A stretch of DNA of 64,000 nt from Pseudooceanicola sp. HF7. GTDB taxonomy: Bacteria; Pseudomonadota; Alphaproteobacteria; Rhodobacterales; Rhodobacteraceae. The stretch is from assembly GCF_011806405.1 (NCBI RefSeq), contig NZ_JAATOW010000011.1:62001-126000 (forward strand). Reading direction: 5' to 3'. The position numbers and the translations under genes are program-made. Within the stretch, counting starts at the first letter, position 1, and the number at the start of each line of letters is the position of its first letter. Below, in pieces: positions 33,744-42,256 of the stretch. The notes under the pieces were generated by a model that saw only the letters and a list, made by a program, of their open reading frames with translations, had not been told where the DNA came from and did not search any database.

Positions 33744-34055
33744 GCAGGTGATTTGCAGCTATCTGCGCTTCGCCAGCCTCAATGCGGGGGAGTATGGCTT
33801 TGGTCGTAAGCGCGGCGTTGAATGTCCGATCCAAGGAAACGGCATCTGAGACGCCGCACCTGCCGCCAAGTGATCCCCGCCTTCCGCGAATGTCTCGGCA
33901 TGGGCCGGGAGTGATCATCCTCTGCGAACGGCAAGTACGTTCGGGATTGACCGTAGTTCCGACGATCCGGTTACCTTTTGACGCTCCGCTCCGCCCATGG
34001 CGGCTCTAAGCCCATCCATGCCGACATGCTGTGAAGCGTCGACTGACCGCTTGTT
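33744..34055. other. Convergent gap, nothing assignable
   Basis: Just over 300 bases between the convergent LysR and Old-Yellow-Enzyme genes. No strong terminator hairpin, gene or repeat is visible. Confidence 0.3.
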
Positions 34056-35261
34056 TTAACTGAACCGATTGCGCCAAATTTCACACCGTTGCGCATCCCG
34101 CGCGTCGTAGGCCTCCAGGGCTTCCGAAGGCGTGAGAGCAAACTGTTCTTCACGATCTTCACCCAGAGCTGTCAGACGCATTGAGTACCATGCCGTGACA
34201 CCTCCGCGCGGCGGGACATCGAATTTCGGGAAGTCAGGATCACCGCCCGCGTCGCTCAACCACGTTTTGGCGAGAGATGCATTCAGCACCATTGCACGGG
34301 CAAGACTGATCGTATCGGCAGACCCTTCCGCCAAGACTTTCGACGCTTGATCCCTTGTCTCAAATCCGCCTGTCAGCATGATCGGAATGGACGTCGTCTT
34401 CTTTGCCTGTCTGGCGAAGTCGATGAAGTAGGGGCCGGAAGACGATCCGCCTTCTGAGCTTGACGTCGCGCCGGGGAAGTAGGTGCCTCCGCTGATGTCG
34501 ATCAAGTCCACCGATGTCTTGTCGAGCAATTGAACTACCCGCAGCGCATCGACAGCCGTCAGGCCGCCTTCAAGCTTGTCGGTTGCGTTGATCCGGATGC
34601 CGATCGGATAAGCGAGTCCGACAGCCCGACGCACCGCCTCGATAACCTCCTCTACAATGCGGAAACGTCTCTCTACCGTGCCGCCGTAGGCATCTGTTCG
34701 ATGATTGAACAATGGCGACAGAAATTGGCTGAACAGAAACCCATGACCGGCATGAATCTGTACGCCACCAAAACCAACTTTCTTTGCGAGGCCCGCCGCT
34801 TGTGCGTAAAGCTGGGGCAGTTCTTGTATGTCTTCCAATGACATGCCGTCACAGCGAAGCCCTTCGACATCAAGGGCAGAGGGTCCTTTGGGATCGCTGA
34901 TCGGCGCGTGCGCCAATGCTCCTGCGTGCCCCAGCTGTGGCCAGATATGTGAACCGTTGGCCGATCCGCGTGTGGCCAGTGCTGTCAGTGCAGCCAGGTC
35001 GGCGTTTGGCGTCAGCACAAGATTGCCGGGTTTTTCCGGATAATGCGGACTTGTCTGAACCTCACCGATCAGCGACAGCGCTGCACCTCCTTCGGCCCAT
35101 CTCTCATACAAGCGCATTTGCGCTTCGGTGGGATTTCCCGCGCCGTCACCAAGGGCATCGGACATGGCAGACTTCACAATACGGTTCTTCAGGCTCACAC
35201 CGCATGGCAGGTCCAAGGGCTGGCCAAGCAGGGTCTTTGCGTCATTGCCAATCTTGTTCAT
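34056..35261 (-). CDS. NADH:flavin oxidoreductase, Old Yellow Enzyme family
   Basis: A 401-residue FMN enzyme with a TIM barrel that reduces activated C=C bonds (enones, quinones) or related electrophiles. Visible signatures are LKNRIVKSAMSD near residues 24-35, the active-site region QIHAGHGFLFSQFLSP near residues 175-190 followed by NHRTDAYGG, and the phosphate-binding end GGFETRD near residues 315-321. ATG 35261 follows a GGAGAG site. It is the second gene after an ArsR-type regulator. An operator copy lies directly before its ribosome-binding site, so it appears to have its own regulated promoter. Confidence 0.9.
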   Translation of the reverse strand: MNKIGNDAKTLLGQPLDLPCGVSLKNRIVKSAMSDALGDGAGNPTEAQMRLYERWAEGGAALSLIGEVQTSPHYPEKPGNLVLTPNADLAALTALATRGSANGSHIWPQLGHAGALAHAPISDPKGPSALDVEGLRCDGMSLEDIQELPQLYAQAAGLAKKVGFGGVQIHAGHGFLFSQFLSPLFNHRTDAYGGTVERRFRIVEEVIEAVRRAVGLAYPIGIRINATDKLEGGLTAVDALRVVQLLDKTSVDLIDISGGTYFPGATSSSEGGSSSGPYFIDFARQAKKTTSIPIMLTGGFETRDQASKVLAEGSADTISLARAMVLNASLAKTWLSDAGGDPDFPKFDVPPRGGVTAWYSMRLTALGEDREEQFALTPSEALEAYDARDAQRCEIWRNRFS

Positions 35262-35272
35262 GTCCACTCTCC

Positions 35273-35288
35273 ATCGGGATATCTCGAT
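35273..35288 (-). promoter_or_regulatory. Second ArsR-type operator, in front of the Old-Yellow-Enzyme gene
   Basis: ATCGGGATATCTCGAT is an imperfect palindrome centred at 35280/35281. On the - strand it reads ATATCGAGATATCCCGAT (35290-35273), nearly the same as the operator at 35651-35670. It ends 12 bases before the ATG and overlaps the region just upstream of the ribosome-binding site. Confidence 0.65.
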
Positions 35289-35341
35289 ATTTCGCTTCGT
35301 TTTAGCAAGGCACAACCGAGATCGGTTTCCCTGCCTTCAGG

Positions 35342-35650
35342 TTACTTTTTCAGAAGTTCGGCCTGGACGGCCGTCAGGAACTCTTGAATGTTCTCTTCGT
35401 CGCGCCGGTAGAACGTCCACTGGCCGTGGCGTTCGGCCCTCACAAATCCCGCCTGTTTCAGCAATCCCATGTAGTTCGAGATCGTGGACTGAGACAGTTT
35501 CGCCTTCTCCTGAATGTAAGCGACACAAACACCTTCAATGTCTTCGTGTCCCGGTAGCGCGGGCGGAAAGTTGGAACGGTCCTTGAGCCATTCCAGTATC
35601 CTGCGGCGCATAGGATTGTTCAGCGCAGAGATTGATCTTTCAATGTCCAT
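35342..35650 (-). CDS. ArsR family transcriptional regulator
   Basis: A 102-residue winged-helix repressor. The DNA-binding region is clear: KLSQSTISNYMGLLKQAGFVRAERHGQWTFYRRD, residues about 51-84. It starts with the family pattern ISALNNPMRRRILEWL. A Cys in GVCVAYIQEKA (near residue 42) is in the place where some family members have a redox- or electrophile-sensing Cys; no classical ELCVCDL metal motif is present. The ATG follows the operator palindrome with no Shine-Dalgarno, so the message may be leaderless or SD-less. It likely represses itself and the downstream Old-Yellow-Enzyme. Confidence 0.9.
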   Translation of the reverse strand: MDIERSISALNNPMRRRILEWLKDRSNFPPALPGHEDIEGVCVAYIQEKAKLSQSTISNYMGLLKQAGFVRAERHGQWTFYRRDEENIQEFLTAVQAELLKK

Positions 35651-35670
35651 ATATCGAGGTATCTCGATAT
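35651..35670. promoter_or_regulatory. ArsR-type operator abutting the arsR start codon
   Basis: ATATCGAG-GTAT-CTCGATAT is a perfect 8-bp inverted repeat with a 4-base centre. It ends exactly at the base before the arsR ATG (35650). A dimer bound here would cover the transcription start and the start codon, giving tight autoregulation. Confidence 0.75.
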
Positions 35671-36344
35671 TCTTCGCGATGTCAATACAGCGTCGAGCCC
35701 TCCAAAGCGTGCAATCGAGGGCCCGCGTGCGTCAGACACGGTTCTGGCGCTTCACCATCGGGCCATACGCGCACCATTCCAAAATCCTGCCCTGACATGA
35801 GAGCGTGGCTAAGCTGATCGAGTTCGCCAGGGAACTGGCGGCGGGCGTGCAGCTCTACACTATCTCGCTGTCGCCGAACGAATTCATTGTAGGGCAGGGG
35901 GCCTTGGGCGGGATGGTGCTGCGCCGGGCGGTACTGTCGGGCGGCGAGATGCAGAAACCCGTTTGAAACTGTCTGCGATGGTGAACGAAGACATGGCAGA
36001 TTTCATTCTTTAGAGGTTGGCAGAGCTGACTTTGCGGGACACGGAGGTGACGGCGCCTGCCATCTTTTCTCCTCGGGCGGCGTGTGGGTCGCGTTCCAGC
36101 TTGTGGCACCTTGGCGGGCGTGCAACAAGCGCGCCCGCGCCTGGCCTATCGCATGACTATGCGGTGCGGCCGGCCAGGCGGGGGGCACGATAAAGGTGGC
36201 GCGCTGATGGGGAAACTCATGTTCGTTGACAGATGTTGGGTATGCCTGCCGCGCAGGGTGATGTTGTCTTCGGACGCGCCGCATGCTTCGATGCTGCAGT
36301 CCGTGACGTTATCGTCCGCCAACAAGAACAAACAGGACTTCCCC
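35671..36344. other. Long gap with gene-like remnant, no assignable gene
   Basis: About 670 bases between arsR and the ABC binding protein. A + strand frame from GTG 35805 to TGA 35966 (53 residues, AKLIEFARELAAGVQLYTIS and so on) looks protein-like but I cannot name a family; it may be the tail of a lost gene. The frame that opens the binding protein extends back to 36084 but lacks family similarity. The promoter of the peptide-type ABC operon should lie in the right half; no clear boxes are seen. Confidence 0.35.
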
Positions 36345-37874
36345 ATGCTCTCCAGAAAAGACATGTCTCTCGGTGCGCCGCTTGCGCGCGGCCGGGCCGC
36401 CCTTGCGACGCTGACTACCGTTTCGCTCCTTGCGCTGTCGTCCGCCGCCGCCATGGCGCAGGATTACGACCCGCAGGCCGTAGTGAACATCGGCTCGCTC
36501 TATGAGCCTCAGAACCTCGACAACACCCAGGGCGCGGGCCAGGGCATCAACGAGGCCTTCAACGGCAACGTCTACGAAGGTCTCTTCGTGCTAACCGACG
36601 ACGGCGATGTCGAACCCAAACTGGTGGAGGGCTACGAGATCAGCGAAGACGGGCTGACCTATACTTTTACCCTGAAGGATGGTGTGACCTTCCACTCCGG
36701 TGAGGTAATGACCTCTGCCGATGTGAAAAGCTCCATCGAGCGGGTCACCGCGGAAAACTCCGCCAGCTCGCGCAAGAAGACCCTGTCGGTGATCGACAGC
36801 ATCGGGACCCCGGACGACAAGACCGTGGTGGTGACCCTGAGCGCACCCTCGATCTCTCTGCCCTACAACCTTTCCTATGTCTGGATCGTCAATGACGACG
36901 CCGGCGACATCAGCGCCAGCGAAGACGGCACCGGCCCCTACACGCTGCAGGAATGGCGGCGGGGTTCGGCACTGGCCATGGTGCCCTTCGAGGGCTACTG
37001 GGGCGAAGAGCCCAGCAATGGCGGCGTGATGTTCCAGTACTTCACCGATGCAACGGCGCAGAACAACGCTCTGCTGACCGGCGCGGTAGACATCATCACC
37101 TCAGTACAAAGCCCGGACGCGCTTTCGATGTTCACCGACAATCCGGATTTCACCGTGTCTGAAGGCGCCTCAACCACCAAGGAGCTGATGGCCTACAACG
37201 ACCGGGTCGCGCCGTTTGACAATGTGGAGGTGCGGGCCGCCCTGTCGCGCGCCGTGGACAAGCAGAAGCTGCTGCAGGCGATCTGGGGCGACTACGGCAC
37301 GCTGATTGGCTCTTTCGTGCCGCCGACCGATCCCTGGTATGTCGATCTGAACGACGTGAACGCCTACGATCCGGAAAGCGCCAAGGAGATGCTGGCCGAG
37401 GCGGGCTATCCCGATGGTTTCTCCTTCACCCTCGACACGCCGGATTACGATCCGCATCCCGTGGTGGCGCAGTTCCTGCAGAACGAGTTGGCCAAGGTCG
37501 ACGTGGACGTGAAGATCAACATCATCACGGCCAACGAGTGGTACACCAAGATCTATAAGGCGCATGATTTCGACGCGACCCTGCAGGAACACGTGAACCA
37601 CCGCGACATCGTGTTCTACGGCAACCCGGGTTTCTACTGGGGCTACGACAACCCCGAGGTCACCCGGCTGATCACTGAAAGCGAGAGCGCGCACAGCATG
37701 GAGGAACAGACCGAGATGCTGACCGAGGCGAACAAGATCATCGCCGAGGACGCCGCGAGCATGTGGCTGTACCTCTACCCGCAGATCGTCGTTTCGACGT
37801 CGAATGTTTCGGGCTATCCGCTGAACGGGCTGAACTCCCAGTTCTTCGTGTCCGACATCCAGAAAGCCGACTGA
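36345..37874 (+). CDS. ABC transporter substrate-binding protein, family 5 (dipeptide/oligopeptide/nickel type)
   Basis: A 509-residue periplasmic binding protein. I chose ATG 36345 because AACAGGAC precedes it; it opens with a long signal peptide (two basic patches, hydrophobic core, cleavage near AMA-QDY). Family-5 marks include YEGLFVLTDDGDVEPKLVEGYEISEDGLTYTFTLKDGVTFHSGEVMTS in pieces around residues 70-115, and the later IIAEDAASMWLYLYP segment near residue 465. It feeds the two permeases and two ATPases that follow. Ligands of this family range from peptides to heme, nickel chelates and sugars; none can be chosen here. Confidence 0.93.
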   Translation: MLSRKDMSLGAPLARGRAALATLTTVSLLALSSAAAMAQDYDPQAVVNIGSLYEPQNLDNTQGAGQGINEAFNGNVYEGLFVLTDDGDVEPKLVEGYEISEDGLTYTFTLKDGVTFHSGEVMTSADVKSSIERVTAENSASSRKKTLSVIDSIGTPDDKTVVVTLSAPSISLPYNLSYVWIVNDDAGDISASEDGTGPYTLQEWRRGSALAMVPFEGYWGEEPSNGGVMFQYFTDATAQNNALLTGAVDIITSVQSPDALSMFTDNPDFTVSEGASTTKELMAYNDRVAPFDNVEVRAALSRAVDKQKLLQAIWGDYGTLIGSFVPPTDPWYVDLNDVNAYDPESAKEMLAEAGYPDGFSFTLDTPDYDPHPVVAQFLQNELAKVDVDVKINIITANEWYTKIYKAHDFDATLQEHVNHRDIVFYGNPGFYWGYDNPEVTRLITESESAHSMEEQTEMLTEANKIIAEDAASMWLYLYPQIVVSTSNVSGYPLNGLNSQFFVSDIQKAD

Positions 37875-37902
37875 GACCGCTGAAGTCTCAAACCACTGAA
37901 AG

Positions 37903-37926
37903 GGGCCACGCTGACGGGCGTGGCCC
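37903..37926 (+). other. Intercistronic hairpin after the ABC binding-protein gene
   Basis: A 9-bp perfect stem (GGGCCACGC/GCGTGGCCC) with a 6-base loop lies between the binding-protein gene and the first permease. Such hairpins stabilise the upstream message or end part of transcription, so that more binding protein than permease is made. Confidence 0.55.
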
Positions 37927-37953
37927 TGCACTGTCCGGGAAACGGGATCGATC

Positions 37954-38907
37954 ATGGTCAGATACATGTTGCGACGGCTGGTCATCCTGCTGCTGTCGCT
38001 TTTCATTGCCGCGGTGGTTCTCTTCGTGCTGCTGCGCCTCTTGCCCGGGGATCCGGCCAATGCGCTTGTCGGCGTGGGGGCCACACCGGAGCAGATCGCC
38101 GCGGCCCAGGCACAGCTTGGCTCCGATCAGCCGCTGAGCCTGCAGTTCCTGACCTACCTGGGCGACCTGGCTCGGTTCGACCTGGGCAATTCCTTCGTGT
38201 CTCGTTCGTCGGTCCTCGATGAGATCTCGCGGCGGCTGAGCGTGACACTACCGCTGACACTGGCCTCTTTCGTGCTGGCGCTGGTGATCGCCATACCCTT
38301 CGGGATCCTTGCTGCCGTGAAGGCGGATCGTTGGTATGGGCTGCTGCTCTCGGTGATCTCGCAGATCGGTATCGCGGTTCCGGTGTTCTGGCTGGGCATC
38401 CTGCTGGTCTATGAATTCTCGCTGAACCTGCGGCTGCTGCCCTCGGGGGGCTTCCCGCTGCGGGGCTATGCCGATCCGGGGCGCGCCATCGAGTCGATGG
38501 TGCTGCCGGTGCTTACCATCGCCATTGTCATGTCGGCCTCGCTGATGCGCTATGTGCGTGCGGCGACGTTGGAGGTGCTGGGATCTGATTTCCTGCGCAC
38601 CGCGCGCGCCCTGGGCGAGAGCCATACCGGGGCGTTGATGCGCCATGGGCTGCGCAACGCCGCGGTGCCGGTGGTCTCGGTGCTGGGCATCGAACTGTCG
38701 ACGACCTTCCTTGGTGCCGTTGTGGTGGAACAGGTGTTCTCGCTGCCGGGCATGGGCTCGATGCTGTTGCTGGGTATCCAGCAGCGGGATTATCCGAACA
38801 TCCAGGGGGTGCTGATCGTGTCGACCCTGCTGGTTCTGCTGACCGGGTTCCTGGCCGATATCCTGCAACGGGTCCTTGATCCGCGCCTGCGCAAGGAGGC
38901 CCGCTGA
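37954..38907 (+). CDS. ABC transporter permease, DppB family
   Basis: A 317-residue inner-membrane protein with six helices. The family N-terminus is MVRYMLRRLVILLLSLF, and LPGDPANALVG near residues 31-41 is characteristic of DppB/OppB. The EAA loop that contacts the ATPase is DFLRTARALGESHTGALMRHGLRNA near residues 210-234. It pairs with the next permease, whose start overlaps its stop by one base (TGATG). Confidence 0.95.
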   Translation: MVRYMLRRLVILLLSLFIAAVVLFVLLRLLPGDPANALVGVGATPEQIAAAQAQLGSDQPLSLQFLTYLGDLARFDLGNSFVSRSSVLDEISRRLSVTLPLTLASFVLALVIAIPFGILAAVKADRWYGLLLSVISQIGIAVPVFWLGILLVYEFSLNLRLLPSGGFPLRGYADPGRAIESMVLPVLTIAIVMSASLMRYVRAATLEVLGSDFLRTARALGESHTGALMRHGLRNAAVPVVSVLGIELSTTFLGAVVVEQVFSLPGMGSMLLLGIQQRDYPNIQGVLIVSTLLVLLTGFLADILQRVLDPRLRKEAR

Positions 38908-39755
38908 TGTCTACAGCAAGCACCGCGCTGCCCAGTCGCCGACGCCGCGGCAACGCCACCTTCTGGCTGGGGCTGATCCTGGTGGGCGGGATCGTCCTTG
39001 CCGGGGTCGTGTCGTTCTTCTGGACGCCCTATGCGCTGTCGGACATGGCCGGCGGACGGCTGGAAGCGCCGAGTGCGGCGCATTGGGCGGGCACCGATCG
39101 TCTGGGCCGCGACCTGTTCACGCAGCTGATGATTGGGGCGCGGATCGCGCTGATCGTGGGCTGCGGAGCCGTGGGTATCGGCGCGGTGATCGGGGTGGCC
39201 ACCGGCATCCTCGCGGCCTTTGCCACGCGGTTCCTGGACGATGCGCTGGCGGCCTTCTTCGATATCTTGATCGCCTTTCCGACGTTGCTGATCGCCATGC
39301 TGGTGGTTGCCGCGCGCGAGGAGGCTTCTCTCGGAACGGCGATCCTGGCGCTTGGCATCGGGTTGTCGCCCATCGTGGGACGGATCACGCGGATCCTAAC
39401 GAAACAGGTGCTGGGCCAGGACTACATCACCGCCGCGCGGGTTTCGGGCACCTCCTGGGGGGCCATTGTCTACTGGCATATCCTGCCCAATATCGTGCCT
39501 TTCCTGGGGGTGAACCTGGCGCTACAGTTCGGCCTGGCGGTGATGGCAGAGGCTTCGCTGTCCTATCTCGGGCTGGGCGCACCGCCGCCCAATGCAAGCT
39601 GGGGTCGGATGCTGCAAGAGGCACAGGGCACGGTCTATACCGCGCCATGGGGCGCCATCCTGCCGGGCCTCGCGCTGTTTGCGCTGGTGATCGGGATCAA
39701 CCTGCTGGCCGACGGCTTGCGTGACCGTTTCGACCCGGCACGGAGGGACGGATGA
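38907..39755 (+). CDS. ABC transporter permease, DppC family
   Basis: A 282-residue membrane protein. It has the DppC N-terminal layout (cytoplasmic stretch, one helix, then the TDRLGRDLFTQLMIGARIAL segment near residues 67-86) and the EAA loop DYITAARVSGTSWGAIVYWHILPN near residues 172-195. It forms the transport channel with the DppB-like subunit. Its stop overlaps the start of the first ATPase gene (ATGA). Confidence 0.95.
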   Translation: MSTASTALPSRRRRGNATFWLGLILVGGIVLAGVVSFFWTPYALSDMAGGRLEAPSAAHWAGTDRLGRDLFTQLMIGARIALIVGCGAVGIGAVIGVATGILAAFATRFLDDALAAFFDILIAFPTLLIAMLVVAAREEASLGTAILALGIGLSPIVGRITRILTKQVLGQDYITAARVSGTSWGAIVYWHILPNIVPFLGVNLALQFGLAVMAEASLSYLGLGAPPPNASWGRMLQEAQGTVYTAPWGAILPGLALFALVIGINLLADGLRDRFDPARRDG

Positions 39756-40564
39756 TGAGCGATCTGCTGAATGTGCAGGGCCTGACGCTGGCCACCCCGG
39801 ACAAGGTGCTGGTGGAGGACCTGTCCTTTTCCATCATGACGGGGGAGCGCTTTGGCGTGATCGGCGAGAGCGGGTCGGGCAAGTCGCTGACCTCACTGGC
39901 GATCACCGGGCTGCTCGCACCGTCGATCCGGCCCACCGGCCGCGTCACACTGGCGGGCGAGGAGATTATCGGCGCGCCGGAGAAACGCCTTGTGCGGATG
40001 CGCGGTGATGCGGTGGCGACGGTGTTCCAGGAGCCTCTGACGGCACTCGATCCGCTGATGCCCCTGGGCCGGCAGATCGCCGGACCGGTGCGCCGTCGCT
40101 TGAAGCGCACGGGCCAGGATGCGGGCCGGGCCGCCGTTGCGCGGGAGGTGCAGGCCCTGCTAGAGCAGGTGCGCCTGCCCGAGCCGGAGCGGCTGATCCG
40201 TTCTTATCCGCATGAGGTCTCTGGCGGCCAACGGCAACGGGTGGCCATTGCCATGGCGCTGGCCTGCCAGCCGCGCCTGCTTATCGCGGACGAACCGACA
40301 ACCGCGCTCGACGTGACGACCCAGGCCGAAATCGTGCGCCTGATTACCTCGCTGGTCGAGGAACTGGGAATCGCGTTGCTATTCATCAGCCATGACCTCG
40401 CCGTAGTGGGGCAGGTGGCCGAGCGCGTGATGGTCATGCGGGACGGGCGGATGATCGAGACGGGGCCGGCGCAGCAGGTGCTGACGCGACCCGCAGACAG
40501 CTATACCCGCAGTCTCGTGGCGGCCGCACGCCGGTTCGATGAGGCCCTGGAGGGACAGCCATGA
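39752..40564 (+). CDS. ABC transporter ATP-binding protein, DppD family (short form)
   Basis: A 270-residue ATPase. Walker A is [11 protein letters not shown] near residues 39-49, the signature is [12 protein letters not shown] near residues 157-168, Walker B is [12 protein letters not shown] near residues 177-188, and the switch His is in FISHDLAVV. At 270 residues it lacks the C-terminal extension of about 50-60 residues that most DppD/OppD proteins carry, which in some relatives binds an iron-sulfur cluster. A second ATG at 39755 could also serve. The gene overlaps both neighbours by 4 bases. Confidence 0.94.
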   Translation: MMSDLLNVQGLTLATPDKVLVEDLSFSIMTGERFGVIGESGSGKSLTSLAITGLLAPSIRPTGRVTLAGEEIIGAPEKRLVRMRGDAVATVFQEPLTALDPLMPLGRQIAGPVRRRLKRTGQDAGRAAVAREVQALLEQVRLPEPERLIRSYPHEVSGGQRQRVAIAMALACQPRLLIADEPTTALDVTTQAEIVRLITSLVEELGIALLFISHDLAVVGQVAERVMVMRDGRMIETGPAQQVLTRPADSYTRSLVAAARRFDEALEGQP

Positions 40565-41322
40565 CGTTGATGTCGGTGGAAAATGTCGGCTTTGCCTATG
40601 GCAAGGGGCGGCGTGTGCTGGAGGATATCTCCTTTACCGTGCCGCGTGGGTCCAATGTGGGCCTGGTGGGCGAGAGCGGGTCCGGCAAATCGACGCTGCT
40701 GCGACTGATGCTGGGCCTGGACAGCCCGCAACAGGGGCGGATCCTGTTCGACGGCGCGCCGCTGGAGGCGCGCGACCGGCGCTACATGCAGGGCTATCGC
40801 AAGCGGGTGCAGGCGGTGTTTCAGGATCCCTATTCCTCGCTGAACCCGGCGCATCGTATCGGGCGGATCGTGACCGAGCCACTGCGCTCGCTCAAGGTGC
40901 CGGGCGATCACCGCAAGATGGCCGAGGAGGCGATTGCCTCGGTTGGGCTGAGCGCCGACACGCTTGATCGCTTTCCGCATCAGTTCTCCGGGGGGCAACG
41001 CCAGCGGATCGCCATAGCGCGGGCCATCGTGGCGCGGCCAGAGCTTGTGCTGGCCGATGAGGCGGTGAGCGCGCTTGACCTGTCGACCCGGGTGCGTGTG
41101 GTGGACCTCTTCGAGGAGATTTCCGAGCGGATGACAATGATCTTCGTCTCGCACGACATCGGCGTCGTCGCCGCCCTCTGTGATCAGATGGTGGTGCTGG
41201 ATCGCGGCCGGATCGTCGAGGCGGGCGCCACCAAGGAGATCCTGCGCAATCCGCAGCATGCTTATACCAAAAGCCTTCTCGCCAGCATCCCGCGGATGCC
41301 GGAAGGCTCTGTGACACTATAG
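40561..41322 (+). CDS. ABC transporter ATP-binding protein, DppF family (short form)
   Basis: A 253-residue ATPase partner. Walker A is [13 protein letters not shown] near residues 37-49, the signature is FSGGQRQRIAIA near residues 142-153, Walker B is LVLADEAVSALD near residues 162-173, and the switch is FVSHDIGVV. It overlaps the previous gene (ATGA). Like its partner it lacks the usual C-terminal oligopeptide-type extension, so the pair is a compact version of DppDF. Confidence 0.94.
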   Translation: MTLMSVENVGFAYGKGRRVLEDISFTVPRGSNVGLVGESGSGKSTLLRLMLGLDSPQQGRILFDGAPLEARDRRYMQGYRKRVQAVFQDPYSSLNPAHRIGRIVTEPLRSLKVPGDHRKMAEEAIASVGLSADTLDRFPHQFSGGQRQRIAIARAIVARPELVLADEAVSALDLSTRVRVVDLFEEISERMTMIFVSHDIGVVAALCDQMVVLDRGRIVEAGATKEILRNPQHAYTKSLLASIPRMPEGSVTL

Positions 41323-41337
41323 TTTCAAGGACATGAC

Positions 41338-42099
41338 ATGACCGTTTCCCTAGAGTTCCAACAGGCCCATGCCGCCTGGTTCGAGACCCGCATGGCCAAG
41401 CTGACGGCCGAGGACGGCTGGTTGAACCTGCTGGGCCGTTGGTGGGTGACCCCCGGCACGCTGAGCATCGGGCGCGGTGCGGAATGCGATGTGCAGCTGG
41501 GCCGGCTGACCCTGAAAGACGACGATACCGGCGTCTTTGAAAGGGCGGACGGCGAGGCAATCCCGCTCGACAAGGCGGCGGGTGCGTTCGCGTGGCGTGT
41601 CGGACGCTTCCTGCTGGAGATCACCTCTCTCAACGAGCTGCGCGCGCTGCGCATCCGCGATGCGGAGTCCGAGGCGGCGGCACAGATGAAGCCGATCGAT
41701 TTCTTCCCCCTGGATCCGGCCTTGCGCATCACTGCCCGCTGGGAGCCGCTGCCCGAACCGATGAACCTGACGCTCGACACCATCATCGGCGTGCCGACAC
41801 AGGTGCCGGTGACCCATGTCGCAAAATTCGAGTTCGCGGGCCGCGAGATGGCCATGCTGCCGACCTATGGCACCGCCGATAGGCCGCAGTTCGTGTTCCG
41901 CGATCTGACTTCGCTCGACGATACCTATTCGCACATGCGTTTTGTCTTTGGCGAGGACGTGACAGAAGACAGCGTGGTGATCGATTTCAACCGGGCTACA
42001 AACCCGCCCTGCGCCTTTACCCAGCATGCGGTCTGTCCCTTGCCGCCGCGCGAAAACCTTTTCCCGGTGCGGATCGAGGTAGGCGAACGCCGTCTCTGA
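41338..42099 (+). CDS. DUF1684 domain-containing protein
   Basis: A 253-residue cytoplasmic protein of unknown function. The family hallmark is near the C-terminus: VVIDFNRATNPPCAFTQHAVCPLPPRENLFPVRI in pieces around residues 212-246, with the two conserved Cys and Asn-Pro-Pro. Near the start, DGWLNLLGRWWVTPG (residues 26-40) is also typical. It begins 15 bases after the ATPase gene, so it is part of the ABC operon. A role in handling the imported compound, or in the transporter itself, is a guess. Confidence 0.85.
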   Translation: MTVSLEFQQAHAAWFETRMAKLTAEDGWLNLLGRWWVTPGTLSIGRGAECDVQLGRLTLKDDDTGVFERADGEAIPLDKAAGAFAWRVGRFLLEITSLNELRALRIRDAESEAAAQMKPIDFFPLDPALRITARWEPLPEPMNLTLDTIIGVPTQVPVTHVAKFEFAGREMAMLPTYGTADRPQFVFRDLTSLDDTYSHMRFVFGEDVTEDSVVIDFNRATNPPCAFTQHAVCPLPPRENLFPVRIEVGERRL

Positions 42100-42140
42100 C
42101 AGGCGTCGTCCGCGTGCGCGCGAATTCGATACCTGACTTA

Positions 42141-42224
42141 TGCATCGGAGATGCAAAAACTATCCGCGCGAAGGTGTAGGCCGCCATCAAGTCCGCGAGA
42201 TGGAAGGGGAGCCTATTGAGGCTC
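42141..42224. promoter_or_regulatory. Two inverted repeats before the SDR gene
   Basis: TGCATC-GGA-GATGCA (42141-42155) is a perfect 6-bp inverted repeat. GAGCCT-ATTG-AGGCTC (42209-42224) is another, closer to the gene. The first looks like an operator or a short hairpin after the DUF1684 gene; the second could end the ABC operon transcript. Either way they separate the SDR gene from the operon upstream. Confidence 0.45.
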
Positions 42225-42256
42225 TCCTACTGATCCCCTGACCGAAAGGACCTGCC

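Noticed and set aside
35805-35966. A 53-codon + strand frame upstream of the peptide ABC operon
   Set aside because: Protein-like composition but no recognisable family, no clear ribosome-binding site; kept only as a note in the gap entry.
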